Assembly: GCA_900768015.1 (NCBI GenBank)
Contig: CAAGBI010000052.1
Span: 1 to 64,000, forward strand
From: an uncultured Alistipes sp.
Lineage (GTDB): Bacteria; Bacteroidota; Bacteroidia; Bacteroidales; Rikenellaceae
Length of the DNA stretch: 64,000 bases
Direction: 5' to 3'
A model generated the notes under the pieces. The model did not search any database. It was given only the letters and a program-made list of their open reading frames with translations, and had not been told where the DNA came from. Positions 16,217-25,159 of this stretch are shown piece after piece. Position 1 is the stretch's first letter. Every line of letters starts with the position of its first letter. A program made the translations under genes and the position numbers.

Positions 16217-17209
16217 ATGCGAAAACTAAACTACATACTCTGCACTATTCTTGCCACAGTCGCCCTCTCGTGTACCATGAGCGACAACGATGGCAACAAA
16301 CAATATGACGAAGATGTCATCGCGGCTGTCGATGGCGTCGAGCTACGCATTGCCGATGTTATGCGCGACATGCCTGAGGGCATCACAGGTACCGACAGCG
16401 CAACATTCGTGCGCATGTATGTCGACAACTGGGTGCTCAACCGCCTAAAGATGAAGCGCGCCGAGGAGGTGCTCACATCATCCGAGGATATAGAGCGCCT
16501 CGTGGAGGGCTACCGCCAGTCGCTCATGATGCGCCAGCTCGACCAGTACTACATCGACAAGATGCTCGATGTGGAGATTACCGACAAGCAGATTTCGGCA
16601 TACTACCGTGCCCACAGCGCAGCCTTCAGGCTCGACCACAATGTCGTGCAGGGCGTGGTGGTAAAGGTGCCCAAGACATTCCGCAACATAACGACACTCA
16701 CCACAGCCATAAAGAACTCGGCAAAGGCCGAAGATTGGGCAGAGCTCGAGGCGTTGGCCGAGAAGCACTCGCTGAGTGTTACGAACATGACCGCGCAGTG
16801 GGTATCCTACTCCGACTTCTTGAGCAACCTCCCCACGGAGCGCTCACGCACATACAACGACCTTATCTCGAAGAGCACCGTGCAGCAGATGAGTTCGGAT
16901 GATGCACTCTTCTACTTCATCATCACCGACCGTGCGCTCAAGGGTGAGCTCGCCCCAATAGCCTCTGTCGAGAGCGACATACGCCGCAGACTCTATGCCG
17001 AGCGTCGTGACGAAGTGGTCAAGGAGTACGAGGCGGAGCTTAAGCGTAAGTCAGTAGAGGAGGGTCGCATAATGTTACGCGACGAGGCACTGCTTAAGTC
17101 TATGAGCTACAACCCCGCAGATGTAGAGCCCACCGCAGCACCTGTGCGCGATGCAGAGGAGCACATCGAGGAGGAGGATGTTATAATCACCGACACGATA
17201 CAGGAGTAA
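16217..17209 (+). CDS. SurA/PpiC-type periplasmic chaperone-like lipoprotein
   Basis: A 330-residue lipoprotein (signal ending ATVALSC). The Met at 16217 is used because the upstream in-frame TTG lies in the promoter box. The body is mostly helical and begins with AAVDGVELRIADV, like the N-terminal chaperone part of SurA-type foldases. The C-terminal tail is acidic (AEEHIEEEDVII). I see no complete parvulin active site, so isomerase activity is doubtful. It lies 33 bases before the clear parvulin and probably helps deliver outer-membrane proteins. Confidence 0.7.
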   Translation: MRKLNYILCTILATVALSCTMSDNDGNKQYDEDVIAAVDGVELRIADVMRDMPEGITGTDSATFVRMYVDNWVLNRLKMKRAEEVLTSSEDIERLVEGYRQSLMMRQLDQYYIDKMLDVEITDKQISAYYRAHSAAFRLDHNVVQGVVVKVPKTFRNITTLTTAIKNSAKAEDWAELEALAEKHSLSVTNMTAQWVSYSDFLSNLPTERSRTYNDLISKSTVQQMSSDDALFYFIITDRALKGELAPIASVESDIRRRLYAERRDEVVKEYEAELKRKSVEEGRIMLRDEALLKSMSYNPADVEPTAAPVRDAEEHIEEEDVIITDTIQE

Positions 17210-17242
17210 CGAAGAAGACTAACGAACGAAACGCAAAGATAT

Positions 17243-18670
17243 ATGATACGCAAAATTATGATTATCGCGGCAAGTGCCGCAGCCCTTTTTGTCACAGCGA
17301 CAAGTGCCGTAGCACAGGAGCGCCGACAGGTCATGCTCGACAAGGTTGTCGCCGTTGTGGGTGGCTCCTCTATCCTCCACTCAGAGGTTACGGAGTATGC
17401 CGAGGCCCTTGTAGACCAGCGCCGACAGATGGGCTACACCTCCGACCGCGACCCCATGAACGAGGCACTCGAGGCACTCTTGGAGCAGAAGTTGCTCTAC
17501 AACCAGGCTCTCATAGACTCTGTGCCCATCAACTCTGCAGACATCGCAGGCCGCATCGAGACATACCTCCAAATGCTTATTGAGGAGGCAGGTGGTATTG
17601 CCGAACTGGAGACCAAGGAGCACATGCCCATCTTCGCCTACCGCGAGATGTTGCGCACACGCAACGAGGAGCAGGCATACGCACAGGCTATGCGCATGGA
17701 GATCGTAGGCAAGGTTGCGATTGTTCCTGGCGAGGTTGAGCAGTACTACAACCGCATCGACAAGGATAGCTTACCCATCATCGGCGAGCAGTATGTATAT
17801 GCACAAATCACAAAGCTCCCCGCATCGCTCAAGGATGCACAGCGCCGCACCAAGGAGCGCCTCCTCGACATGCGCGAGCGCGTAATCAAGGGTGAGACAA
17901 AGTTTTCGACCTTGGCACGCATGTACTCATTGGATGGCTCGGCAATATATGGTGGCGAGATGGAACCAGGCCCCTCGTCAATGTATGTACGCCCCTTTGC
18001 CGAGGCGTTGGAGAAGCTAAAGCCCGGTCAGGTATCGGAGATTGTGGAGACCGAGTTCGGCTTCCACATCATCGAACTTATTGACAAGAAGGGCGAGAAC
18101 TACCACTGCCGCCACATCCTTCTCCGCCCCACATTTACGCGCGACGAGCTTATGCAGCCCGCGCACGAACTCGACAGCATAGCGCACCTCATTCGTGTCG
18201 ACTCCATGACCTTCGAGGATGCGGCACTACGCTTCTCTGACGACGCCTCATCGCGTAACAACGGTGGTATCGTGTCGAACCACGATGTTCTGGAGCGCAT
18301 GGGTGTCTACGACGGTGCGCGCCTCACCGCCACACGCTTCCTCAAGGAGGACTTCGGACAGATGGGTGGCAAGTCGTTGGAGGACTACAACGCACTGATG
18401 CGCCTGAAGAAGGGCGAGGTGTCTAACTCGTTCCAGACCACCGACCTCAACGGCAACCAGCTCTCGAAGATTGTCAAGCTTGTGGACATCATACCCGCAC
18501 ATGTGGCATCGCTCGACGAGGACTACATCCGCATCGAGGAGATGGCGCTCGAGGATAAGCAGCAGAAGGTCTACCAGAAGTGGTTGGAGAGTAAGATTGA
18601 CGGCATGTATGTCTACATCGACCCAGCATACCGCAGCGACGAGTTTACATACGATGGTTGGATAAAGTAG
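17243..18670 (+). CDS. surA: SurA-like peptidyl-prolyl isomerase (parvulin type)
   Basis: A 475-residue periplasmic foldase with a signal peptide ending TSAVAQ. The N-terminal chaperone domain begins DKVVAVVGGSSILHSEV, the SurA signature. One parvulin domain is clear around residues 175-275 (KFSTLARMYSLDGSAIYGGEM ... FAEALEKLKPGQVSEIVETEFGFHIIEL). A second, more degenerate one follows (HCRHILLRP ... FEDAALRFSDD). The protein likely escorts and isomerises unfolded outer-membrane proteins. It lies 15 bases before the LptA-like gene, a linkage often seen in Bacteroidales. Confidence 0.87.
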   Translation: MIRKIMIIAASAAALFVTATSAVAQERRQVMLDKVVAVVGGSSILHSEVTEYAEALVDQRRQMGYTSDRDPMNEALEALLEQKLLYNQALIDSVPINSADIAGRIETYLQMLIEEAGGIAELETKEHMPIFAYREMLRTRNEEQAYAQAMRMEIVGKVAIVPGEVEQYYNRIDKDSLPIIGEQYVYAQITKLPASLKDAQRRTKERLLDMRERVIKGETKFSTLARMYSLDGSAIYGGEMEPGPSSMYVRPFAEALEKLKPGQVSEIVETEFGFHIIELIDKKGENYHCRHILLRPTFTRDELMQPAHELDSIAHLIRVDSMTFEDAALRFSDDASSRNNGGIVSNHDVLERMGVYDGARLTATRFLKEDFGQMGGKSLEDYNALMRLKKGEVSNSFQTTDLNGNQLSKIVKLVDIIPAHVASLDEDYIRIEEMALEDKQQKVYQKWLESKIDGMYVYIDPAYRSDEFTYDGWIK

Positions 18671-18685
18671 CCCCTCGAATAACCT

Positions 18686-21424
18686 ATGCGAATAAAGTAT
18701 CTATTCCCTATACTCTTTGTCGTGTTCATTGTCAGTGTCTTCTGCATCACTGCCGGTGAACACAACTATGTTACATACACCGACATTGTAACGCCAGCCC
18801 CCGCACCCCAGCAGAACTCGGGTGACCGCCGCATGGTAGATATGATTGCCGACGACAGCTACCTTATCGAGAAGGGCGACTCGACAATCTTCATCCTCGT
18901 GGGTAACTTCGCCGCACACCACAACGGCGCCGTAATCCTCGCAGATAGTGCCGTGCGCTACTCAAACCAGAGCTTCGAGTGCTTCGGCAATGTGCTTATC
19001 AACCAGAACGATACCTACGCCTATGGCGACCGTGCATCGTACAACCGCATAAACAGCACCGCAACGCTCTACTCCGACCTTATCAAGGTTGTGGATGGCG
19101 AAGCTGTGATGTACACCTACAACTGCTCGTTCGACACCGCAAACGAGGTGGGTCGCTTCAGTGGTGGCTGCTATGTGGACAAGGGCGAGAGCCACATGGA
19201 GTCCGACCGCGGATACTACTACACCGAGAGCCACGAGCTCATCGCTGTGGACAGGGTGGAGATGCGCGACGAGACATACCTCCTAAAGAGCGACTCGGTG
19301 ATATTTAACACCCAGACCGAGGATGCTAAGTACTTCACTAACACCAACATTTGGAACGACAAGGATGAGTATCTCTTTGCTAATGAGGGCTCATACACCA
19401 AGTCACGCGACCTGCATCACCTCACACGCGATGCCTACATTCTCTCTCCCGAGCGCGAGATTTGGAGCGACTCCATAGAGTACTACCGCACCGAGGGCCA
19501 CATCATCGGCCGTAACAACATACAGCTCGACGACACCACAAAGAAGGTATTGGGCTTTGCCGACTATGGCGAGTGGTGGGATGAGCCAGGTAATGCGCTC
19601 TTTACACGCCGCCCCTCGATGATTAACTACGACACCTCACAGACCGACTCGGTCTTCCTTGCTGCCGACACATTGTGGCTCTACACCATCGCAGTGCTCC
19701 CCCCTGCGGAGAAGAGCGATAGCGTAGCTATGGATGACAAGAGGGAGCGCGGCGAGGCTAAGCCAGAGGAGCAGATAAGCGCCAAGGAGAGCGCCGAAAG
19801 CGAGGATATGGCCGACCTTGCTGCCGACACCACAGAGGTTGAGGAGCAGAGAGTGGAGACCGCCAAAGAGGCCGACGCTAAGGCTCGCGACATAAAGGGC
19901 GAGGGCAACATCAACACCAAGGGCAGCAATGGTGAGCCGAGTAAGGGCGATAAGGGAGAACAGAGCATGGGCGAGAGCGCCAAAGTTGACCCCACACGCC
20001 GTGCGGATGGCGAGAGGTTCGACCCCACTACTGCAGCGCGCCCAAGAGAGGGAGCACCAGCCGAAGCACCCCTCAAAGAGAGTGCAGATGCGACAGATAG
20101 CGTAGCCCTCAAGCCCGCAACTGATAGCCTCACAGCAGACACCACACAGCTGACCGACACCATTAAGCCTCTCACAGCTAAGCAGCTACGCGCAAGAGCC
20201 AAGGCCGAGAAACGCCGTGTGCGCGACTCTATACGCGCTGTGGAGCGTGGCATACGCGACAGCCTCGACTCGATAAAGAGGCGCGAGCAGGACTCCATAC
20301 AGGCCATCCGCGACTCGTTGCTTCGCATCAAGGTGGACTCAATCATCGCCAAGCGCATCGCCGAGAGCTCACGCCGCGCCGACGAGGAGAAGGCACGCAT
20401 AGAGCGCATCAAGCAGCGAAGCATAGAGCGTGAGCACCGCAAGATTGACCGTGCAAAGGCACGCGCAGCACGCCGCGGCAGAGAGTACACAGGCCCCGAC
20501 TACACACGCGACACCCTCGCAGATAGCACCGCGGTGGAGACCATGCGCGATAGCATCATGGCGAGCACGGCAGATAGCATAGCAAGCGACTCGATGTACA
20601 TAGACACCATGGCGCGCGACTCTATGCTCATAGATTCAGCATCGTTGGAGCCACCATTCCCTGCCGACAGCAGCTACAAGATGATTAAGGCATATCGCAA
20701 TGTGCGCATGTACCGCAGCGACACACAGCTTGTGTGCGACTCGCTCGTTGTGCTCAACACCGACTCCATCATACGCCTCTACCGCGAGCCTATACTCTGG
20801 AACGAGAGCAACCAGGTGACATCCGACTCGATGGCTATACACACCGTGAATCAGAACATCAGTAAGGTGCATTTCATGGGCGACCCCATCATGGGTGTGG
20901 AGATAGACACGATGTACTATAACCAGGTCAAGGGCAAGGAGATGATTGCACTATTTGCCGATGGCAATGTATATCGCAACGATGTGAACGGCAATGCCCA
21001 GACCATCTACTACCTCCAGGATGACCAGGAGTCGACCGAGGTGACAGGACTTATGTACATCGAGAGCGCGGGCATCAGCTTCTACCTCGATGAGGGCGAG
21101 ATAGACAAGATTGCATATAAGCAGAACCCCGAGTATGTCATCTACCCCATGACCATGATTCCCGAGACGCAGAAGCGCATCCTCGATGATTTCGAGTGGC
21201 ACGGCGACGAGCGCCCCACACGCCACGGCATCATCATGCGCAACATACGCTCTACGCGCCGCGAGGAGATAGCCGAAAAGCAGCGTCCCCGCTTCCGCAT
21301 CACCGACCGCATAGACTACGACCGCCGTCGTCTCACCGAAAACCGCATGTGGGAGGACCGCGTAGATGAGCTCACACCCGACATCGTCGAGTGGCGTGAC
21401 TCGCGCACATCAAACAAAAAGTAA
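18686..21424 (+). CDS. OstA/LptA-like LPS-transport protein with a long charged insert
   Basis: A 912-residue secreted protein. An N-terminal hydrophobic segment (about 5-22) is followed by OstA-like beta repeats (ILADSAVRYSNQSFECFGNVLINQNDTYAYGDRASYNR, given in two parts: ILADSAVRYSNQSFECFG and NVLINQNDTYAYGD). The OstA-like strands run to about residue 340 and resume after about 655 (KAYRNVRMYRSDTQLVCDSL). Between them lies a roughly 320-residue hydrophilic stretch with Glu/Lys/Ser/Thr-rich and Arg-rich parts, including repeated RDSI/DSI words, likely disordered or coiled coil. LptA-family proteins form the periplasmic bridge for LPS. The family assignment is good; the insert's role is unknown. 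Confidence 0.8.
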   Translation: MRIKYLFPILFVVFIVSVFCITAGEHNYVTYTDIVTPAPAPQQNSGDRRMVDMIADDSYLIEKGDSTIFILVGNFAAHHNGAVILADSAVRYSNQSFECFGNVLINQNDTYAYGDRASYNRINSTATLYSDLIKVVDGEAVMYTYNCSFDTANEVGRFSGGCYVDKGESHMESDRGYYYTESHELIAVDRVEMRDETYLLKSDSVIFNTQTEDAKYFTNTNIWNDKDEYLFANEGSYTKSRDLHHLTRDAYILSPEREIWSDSIEYYRTEGHIIGRNNIQLDDTTKKVLGFADYGEWWDEPGNALFTRRPSMINYDTSQTDSVFLAADTLWLYTIAVLPPAEKSDSVAMDDKRERGEAKPEEQISAKESAESEDMADLAADTTEVEEQRVETAKEADAKARDIKGEGNINTKGSNGEPSKGDKGEQSMGESAKVDPTRRADGERFDPTTAARPREGAPAEAPLKESADATDSVALKPATDSLTADTTQLTDTIKPLTAKQLRARAKAEKRRVRDSIRAVERGIRDSLDSIKRREQDSIQAIRDSLLRIKVDSIIAKRIAESSRRADEEKARIERIKQRSIEREHRKIDRAKARAARRGREYTGPDYTRDTLADSTAVETMRDSIMASTADSIASDSMYIDTMARDSMLIDSASLEPPFPADSSYKMIKAYRNVRMYRSDTQLVCDSLVVLNTDSIIRLYREPILWNESNQVTSDSMAIHTVNQNISKVHFMGDPIMGVEIDTMYYNQVKGKEMIALFADGNVYRNDVNGNAQTIYYLQDDQESTEVTGLMYIESAGISFYLDEGEIDKIAYKQNPEYVIYPMTMIPETQKRILDDFEWHGDERPTRHGIIMRNIRSTRREEIAEKQRPRFRITDRIDYDRRRLTENRMWEDRVDELTPDIVEWRDSRTSNKK

Positions 21425-21430
21425 TCAGCA

Positions 21431-22720
21431 ATGAAGCACAACCTTATATACGGCATCATACTCGCCCTCGCGACACTCACCGCCACCGAACTTTCGGCAC
21501 AGAGCACCGCGAGTCGCGACCTACACCGCACACGCCTCATCCCCTACCCCACGGCTAACGAGGCAGCGGAGCATAACCTCGCCAAGCAGCGATATATGCA
21601 GCCCATCACCGAGTGGACAACCGACAGCGAGGGTCTCCTCACGGGAGAGTTCACCTACCCCTTCTCGTGGGTCGAGCGCCAGATTTTCGTGCGCGTGGAG
21701 GGCGTAGGCAAGCCCTATGAGGTGCTTGTAAATGGCAAGGTGGCGGGTGGCTCGACAAATGGCCACGCCGCGGCCGAATTTAACATTACGAAGGTTTCGC
21801 GCGAGGATAAAAACACCCTCGCGATACGCCTCCTTGATAATAAGAGCGTTGCAGCGATAGAGGGCTTCGAGAAGTATGACTCACACCCCGTGGCCTATAT
21901 TCTCTCGCAGCCTCGCGTGCGCGTGCGCGATATATTCTATCGTACGACCGTGGGTAAGGGTGGCGTGGTAAATGTCGACTTCGGCGCCATCACACACAAC
22001 CAGACCCTCGGAGCTAAGACCTCGCGCCTATACTATGAGGTCTTCCTCAACGACACCATCCGCCTCGGAGGTGGCCACCGCGATGTGAGCCTCGGCATGT
22101 ATGGCGTCGATACCATGCGTTTTGGCATGCCTGTGCCCGACTCCATACTCTGGAGCAGTGCGCAGCCCACACGCCTCTCATTGCACCTTAAAAACCGCAT
22201 TGCGGGCCGCGATGTAGAGTTCTACGATATGCCTCTCGCCCTGCGCGAACTACGCTACGAAGAGGGCACATACTACATCAACGGCAAGGCCACAAATATC
22301 GAGTGGCTCGAGGTGTCACCCAATGCCTCTGCCGAGGATGTTAAGGGCCTCTACGACCTTGGCCACCGCGCACTACGCTTCACCGCGGGTGGCGTAGCCG
22401 AGGAGACACTCGCAGCGTGCGACAAGCTCGGCATCTATGTCGCCGTTACTACCCCCATCAACTCGTCACACATGGGCACATCGCGTAAGCGTGGCGGCAA
22501 CCCCTCGAACAACCCTCGCTGGCGCGCAGAGTACATCGAGCGCGTGGAGCAGATGATATATACCACCCAGCGCCACCCCTCGGTTATCGCATATTTCTTG
22601 GCTGATGATAGCGCAAATGGCATCTGTTTGTACGAAGCATACCTCGCAGCGAAGAAAATTTCGGGTGATCGCCCCGTATTTTATGAGGATGGCAACGGCG
22701 AGTGGAATAGCGATAGGTAG
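21431..22720 (+). CDS. GH2-like (beta-galactosidase-like) protein without catalytic residues
   Basis: A 429-residue secreted protein (signal ending ELSAQ). It has the order of a family 2 glycoside hydrolase: a sugar-binding jelly roll (about 60-165, FVRVEGVGKPYEVLVNGKV), an immunoglobulin-like domain (about 165-280), and the first part of a TIM barrel (about 280-425). Where active enzymes have WSLGNE-GNG, it has YFLADDSANG, so the acid/base Glu is lost. The chain stops soon after RPVFYEDGNG, before the nucleophile. It starts 6 bases after the LptA-like gene. A binding or structural role in the envelope is inferred. Confidence 0.72.
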   Translation: MKHNLIYGIILALATLTATELSAQSTASRDLHRTRLIPYPTANEAAEHNLAKQRYMQPITEWTTDSEGLLTGEFTYPFSWVERQIFVRVEGVGKPYEVLVNGKVAGGSTNGHAAAEFNITKVSREDKNTLAIRLLDNKSVAAIEGFEKYDSHPVAYILSQPRVRVRDIFYRTTVGKGGVVNVDFGAITHNQTLGAKTSRLYYEVFLNDTIRLGGGHRDVSLGMYGVDTMRFGMPVPDSILWSSAQPTRLSLHLKNRIAGRDVEFYDMPLALRELRYEEGTYYINGKATNIEWLEVSPNASAEDVKGLYDLGHRALRFTAGGVAEETLAACDKLGIYVAVTTPINSSHMGTSRKRGGNPSNNPRWRAEYIERVEQMIYTTQRHPSVIAYFLADDSANGICLYEAYLAAKKISGDRPVFYEDGNGEWNSDR

Positions 22721-22857
22721 CGAAAAACTCAGAAAACGCACTTTTTATGGTGTTTTTGGGCTAAAAAAAGTTAATAGTGTATTTCATTGATTTACAATAA
22801 ATTAAATAACACCTCGAAAAAAAGTTGCAAAAAAAGTGAAAAAAAGTTGCGAAAAAA

Positions 22858-22888
22858 TTTGCAGGTAAAGAAAAATGTATTACCTTTG
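22858..22888 (+). promoter_or_regulatory. tRNA-Lys promoter
   Basis: TTTG (22858-22861), 19 bases, TACCTTTG (22881-22888), a full consensus. Upstream is an A-rich run with repeated AAAAAGTTGC words, like an UP element. Confidence 0.8.
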
Positions 22889-22914
22889 CACTCGCAATCA
22901 CAAAGATAGCAAAT

Positions 22915-22987
22915 GCCTCTTTAGCTCAGTTGGTAGAGCACGACACTCTTAATGTTGGGGTCCAGGGTTCGAGCCCCTGAGGGGGTA
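22915..22987 (+). tRNA. tRNA-Lys (anticodon CTT)
   Basis: A 73-base cloverleaf: acceptor GCCTCTT pairs with AGGGGGT (several G-U pairs), D arm GCTC/GAGC, anticodon stem CGACA/TGTTG with loop CTCTTAA, variable GGGTC, T arm CAGGG-TTCGAGC-CCCTG, discriminator A. Anticodon CTT is at 22948-22950. CCA is not encoded. The 3' end is partly repeated 135 bases downstream. Confidence 0.95.
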
Positions 22988-22990
22988 CGA

Positions 22991-23022
22991 AAGAGAAGAA
23001 CGAGAGTTCTTCTCTTTTTTTT
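22991..23022 (+). terminator. Terminator after tRNA-Lys
   Basis: AAGAGAAGAAC / GTTCTTCTCTT stem with a GAGA loop and eight or more T residues. Confidence 0.9.
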
Positions 23023-23122
23023 GTGCACACTCGGGCGAGAACCCTGGAAACGCCTCCCTCTCAGGGAGGTTGGGAGGGTGTAAACTAAACGAGCATACGA
23101 CTGCCTACTGCAAGTAGCGCAG

Positions 23123-23178
23123 TCGAGCCCCTGAGGGGGTACTGAAGAAGACAATCAAAAGTTGTCTTCTTTTTTTTG
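23123..23178 (+). repeat. tRNA-Lys 3'-end remnant plus terminator
   Basis: A 20-base exact copy of the tRNA 3' end (TCGAGCCCCTGAGGGGGTAC, 23123-23142) runs directly into a second terminator hairpin (23144-23178, AAGAAGACAA/TTGTCTTCTT then T8). The rest of this tRNA copy is unrecognisable. A more decayed relative (CCCTGAGGGAGGGTGTAC then the same hairpin) stands at 25107-25159. Confidence 0.75.
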
Positions 23179-23246
23179 TATAAATACACCCGGCTTAGCG
23201 GTGTTCAGTAGCGAAACTAGTAAAATCGACCCTTAATGCAATATTT

Positions 23247-23265
23247 GTTAAACCTATGCTGAACC
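23247..23265 (+). repeat. Left direct repeat of the restriction-modification island
   Basis: GTTAAACCTATGCTGAACC; 17 of 19 bases match the sequence at 25035-25053. Confidence 0.65.
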
Positions 23266-23355
23266 AAAAAAAAATGCTTGAGCCCAAATTTTATATGTTT
23301 GGCAAATGTTCGTATTTATATTTTTTGTAACTTTACAACGAAAAAGAATGAGGAT

Positions 23356-24348
23356 ATGGAAGTATTGAAGAAAAATAGAGCAAGTAGAAATAGAACTCTT
23401 ACGGTAACTTCGGATGAGATTGATGCGTTGCGATCTCACATATTGTATCCTCAAGCTATTACTGTTACAACAGATTTCTCAAACCATTTAATTAATGCGG
23501 ATATTTTTGATGTGCTAGACAGTATTCCGGATGAGTCTGCCAACTTGATAATTATTGACCCTCCATATAACTTGTCTAAAACATTCAATTCATCTTCGTT
23601 TGCAGCTAAATCAGATGCAGAATATGAGAGATATTTGAGAAGTTGGTTTCCAAAAGTGTGTGCAAAACTTGCGCCTGATGGGTCATTGTATATGTGCGGA
23701 GATTGGAAATGTTCATACATTCAGCAACGAGTTATATCAGAATATCTTACCATCCTAAATAGAATAACATGGCAAAGAGAAAAGGGGCGTGGAGCTAGCT
23801 CAAATTGGAAAAATGGAATGGAGGATATATGGTTTGCCGTGAAATCCTCGAAAAACTATTACTTTAATGTTGACGCTGTTAAGATGAAGCGTAGAGTAAT
23901 AGCTCCGTATAAGGAAAATGGCAAACCAAAGGATTGGCAAGCAACAGAAGAAGGGAATATGCGTATTACATTCCCCTCAAACTTTTGGGATGATATTAGT
24001 ATCCCATTTTGGTCTATGCCTGAGAATACAGATCATCCGACACAAAAGCCTGAGAAATTAATCGCAAAGCTTATTTTGGCGTCATCAAAACCAGGGGATT
24101 TAGTTTTTGATCCATTTGTTGGTAGTGGTACTACATGTGTGACAGCTAAAAAATTGGGGAGACGATATCTTGGTGTTGAGATAGACGAAGAGTACTGCCT
24201 TTGGGGAGCTAAAAGGTTATTGCAAGCTGAGACTGATTCCGAGATACAAGGATATAGCGGAGGTTATTTCTGGGAACGCAACTCACTAAATTTGCAAAAA
24301 ATGCAATCTTCTATTACCAAAGATGATTTAAGACTTTTTAACGAATAA
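23356..24348 (+). CDS. Site-specific DNA methyltransferase (beta class, adenine-N6 or cytosine-N4)
   Basis: A 330-residue modification enzyme. The catalytic motif IV DPPY is at about residues 68-71 and the SAM-binding motif I DPFVGSGTT at about 252-260, the order that defines the beta class. HPTQKP before motif I is typical. The target-recognition region lies between. The ATG at 23356 is preferred; the longer frame starts upstream of a weak promoter-like TAACTTTA (23328-23335). Base composition and codon use (AAA, TTA, ATA) are much AT-richer than neighbours. It is followed 11 bases later by a probable endonuclease. The recognition site is unknown. Confidence 0.9.
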   Translation: MEVLKKNRASRNRTLTVTSDEIDALRSHILYPQAITVTTDFSNHLINADIFDVLDSIPDESANLIIIDPPYNLSKTFNSSSFAAKSDAEYERYLRSWFPKVCAKLAPDGSLYMCGDWKCSYIQQRVISEYLTILNRITWQREKGRGASSNWKNGMEDIWFAVKSSKNYYFNVDAVKMKRRVIAPYKENGKPKDWQATEEGNMRITFPSNFWDDISIPFWSMPENTDHPTQKPEKLIAKLILASSKPGDLVFDPFVGSGTTCVTAKKLGRRYLGVEIDEEYCLWGAKRLLQAETDSEIQGYSGGYFWERNSLNLQKMQSSITKDDLRLFNE

Positions 24349-24359
24349 ACATAACTATT

Positions 24360-24998
24360 ATGGACTTAAATGAATTATCCAATAAAATTTTAGAAATTCT
24401 CAATAGGGATGCTCAAACCATCGTATCGGTAAATTCCATGTCATCACCTCGCTCTATTGGTGATGCAGTTCAAGAGTTTTTAGCGCAGAGAGGATTAGCG
24501 GAGGCTTTGGCTGAAATAGGAATATCTCATATAGATAGTGATTTTTCTCGTAGATCTATGGAAGATATTGCATTTGAGGATAATAGCGGTAATTATTATG
24601 CTGTTGATGTTAAAACACACAATTTAAGCACACAGTTTAATATGCCAAATCTAATATCGGTTAGAAGAATTGCAAATTTTTATAAAAATGATAAAAACAC
24701 ATTCTGCATACTGATAGTCTCATACAAAGTTGTTGACAATAAATTAGAGTATGGAAAATGTAATTTTAAGCCAATTGAAGCTTTCTCATGGAACTGTCTG
24801 ACATTTGGAGCTCTAGGTTGGGGGCAGATTCAAATCGCAAATGCTAATACATTGATTTTTGATGAAAATGTGAGTAGAAAACAATGGATGCTAAATATGT
24901 ATGACAAGCTCGAAACTTTCTATGACGAAGAGATCGGCAAAATAGCTGAGCGCAAAGACTGGTTTAGCAAAATTCGACAAGAATGGGAAAGTAAATAA
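24360..24998 (+). CDS. Probable type II restriction endonuclease (PD-(D/E)xK-like)
   Basis: A 212-residue protein of foreign composition. I do not recognise a named family. Around residues 66-90 it has acidic residues in SMEDIAFEDN followed by YYAVDVKTHN, which fits the Glu/Asp ... Asp-Val-Lys layout of PD-(D/E)xK nucleases. The start IGDAVQEFLAQRG resembles N-terminal helices seen in such enzymes. Position 11 bases after a DNA methyltransferase within a small island bounded by direct repeats makes it the likely cognate nuclease. Assignment rests mainly on context and one motif. Confidence 0.7.
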   Translation: MDLNELSNKILEILNRDAQTIVSVNSMSSPRSIGDAVQEFLAQRGLAEALAEIGISHIDSDFSRRSMEDIAFEDNSGNYYAVDVKTHNLSTQFNMPNLISVRRIANFYKNDKNTFCILIVSYKVVDNKLEYGKCNFKPIEAFSWNCLTFGALGWGQIQIANANTLIFDENVSRKQWMLNMYDKLETFYDEEIGKIAERKDWFSKIRQEWESK

Positions 24999-25034
24999 CC
25001 CTATCCGCCTATTGCGACGAAATGCGACAATAGT

Positions 25035-25053
25035 GTTAAACCTATACAGAACC
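25035..25053 (+). repeat. Right direct repeat of the restriction-modification island
   Basis: GTTAAACCTATACAGAACC; differs at two of 19 bases from 23247-23265. Confidence 0.65.
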
Positions 25054-25106
25054 TAATGTTGCGAAATAGGCATTGCAGGTGCATAAAACCCAATACATTA
25101 CACCAC

Positions 25107-25159
25107 CCTGAGGGAGGGTGTACAGAAGAAGACAATCGAAAGGTTGCCTTCTTTTTTTT
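25107..25159 (+). terminator. Third tRNA-end/terminator relative
   Basis: CCCTGAGGGAGGGTGTAC precedes a GAAGAAGACAATC-type hairpin (25125-25151) and T8. It is closely similar to 23144-23178, so the same terminator flanks the island on both sides. Confidence 0.7.

Noticed and set aside
19681..20490. 269-codon minus-strand frame, Ser/Arg/Leu-rich
   Set aside because: It is antisense to the low-complexity charged insert of the LptA-like gene; open antisense frames are expected there.
22921..23154. 77-codon minus-strand frame
   Set aside because: It runs through the tRNA-Lys gene and its terminator.
23278..23355. N-terminal extension of the methyltransferase
   Set aside because: The extra 26 codons lie over a promoter-like segment and read as unrelated hydrophobic sequence; MEVLKKNRAS is the more likely start.
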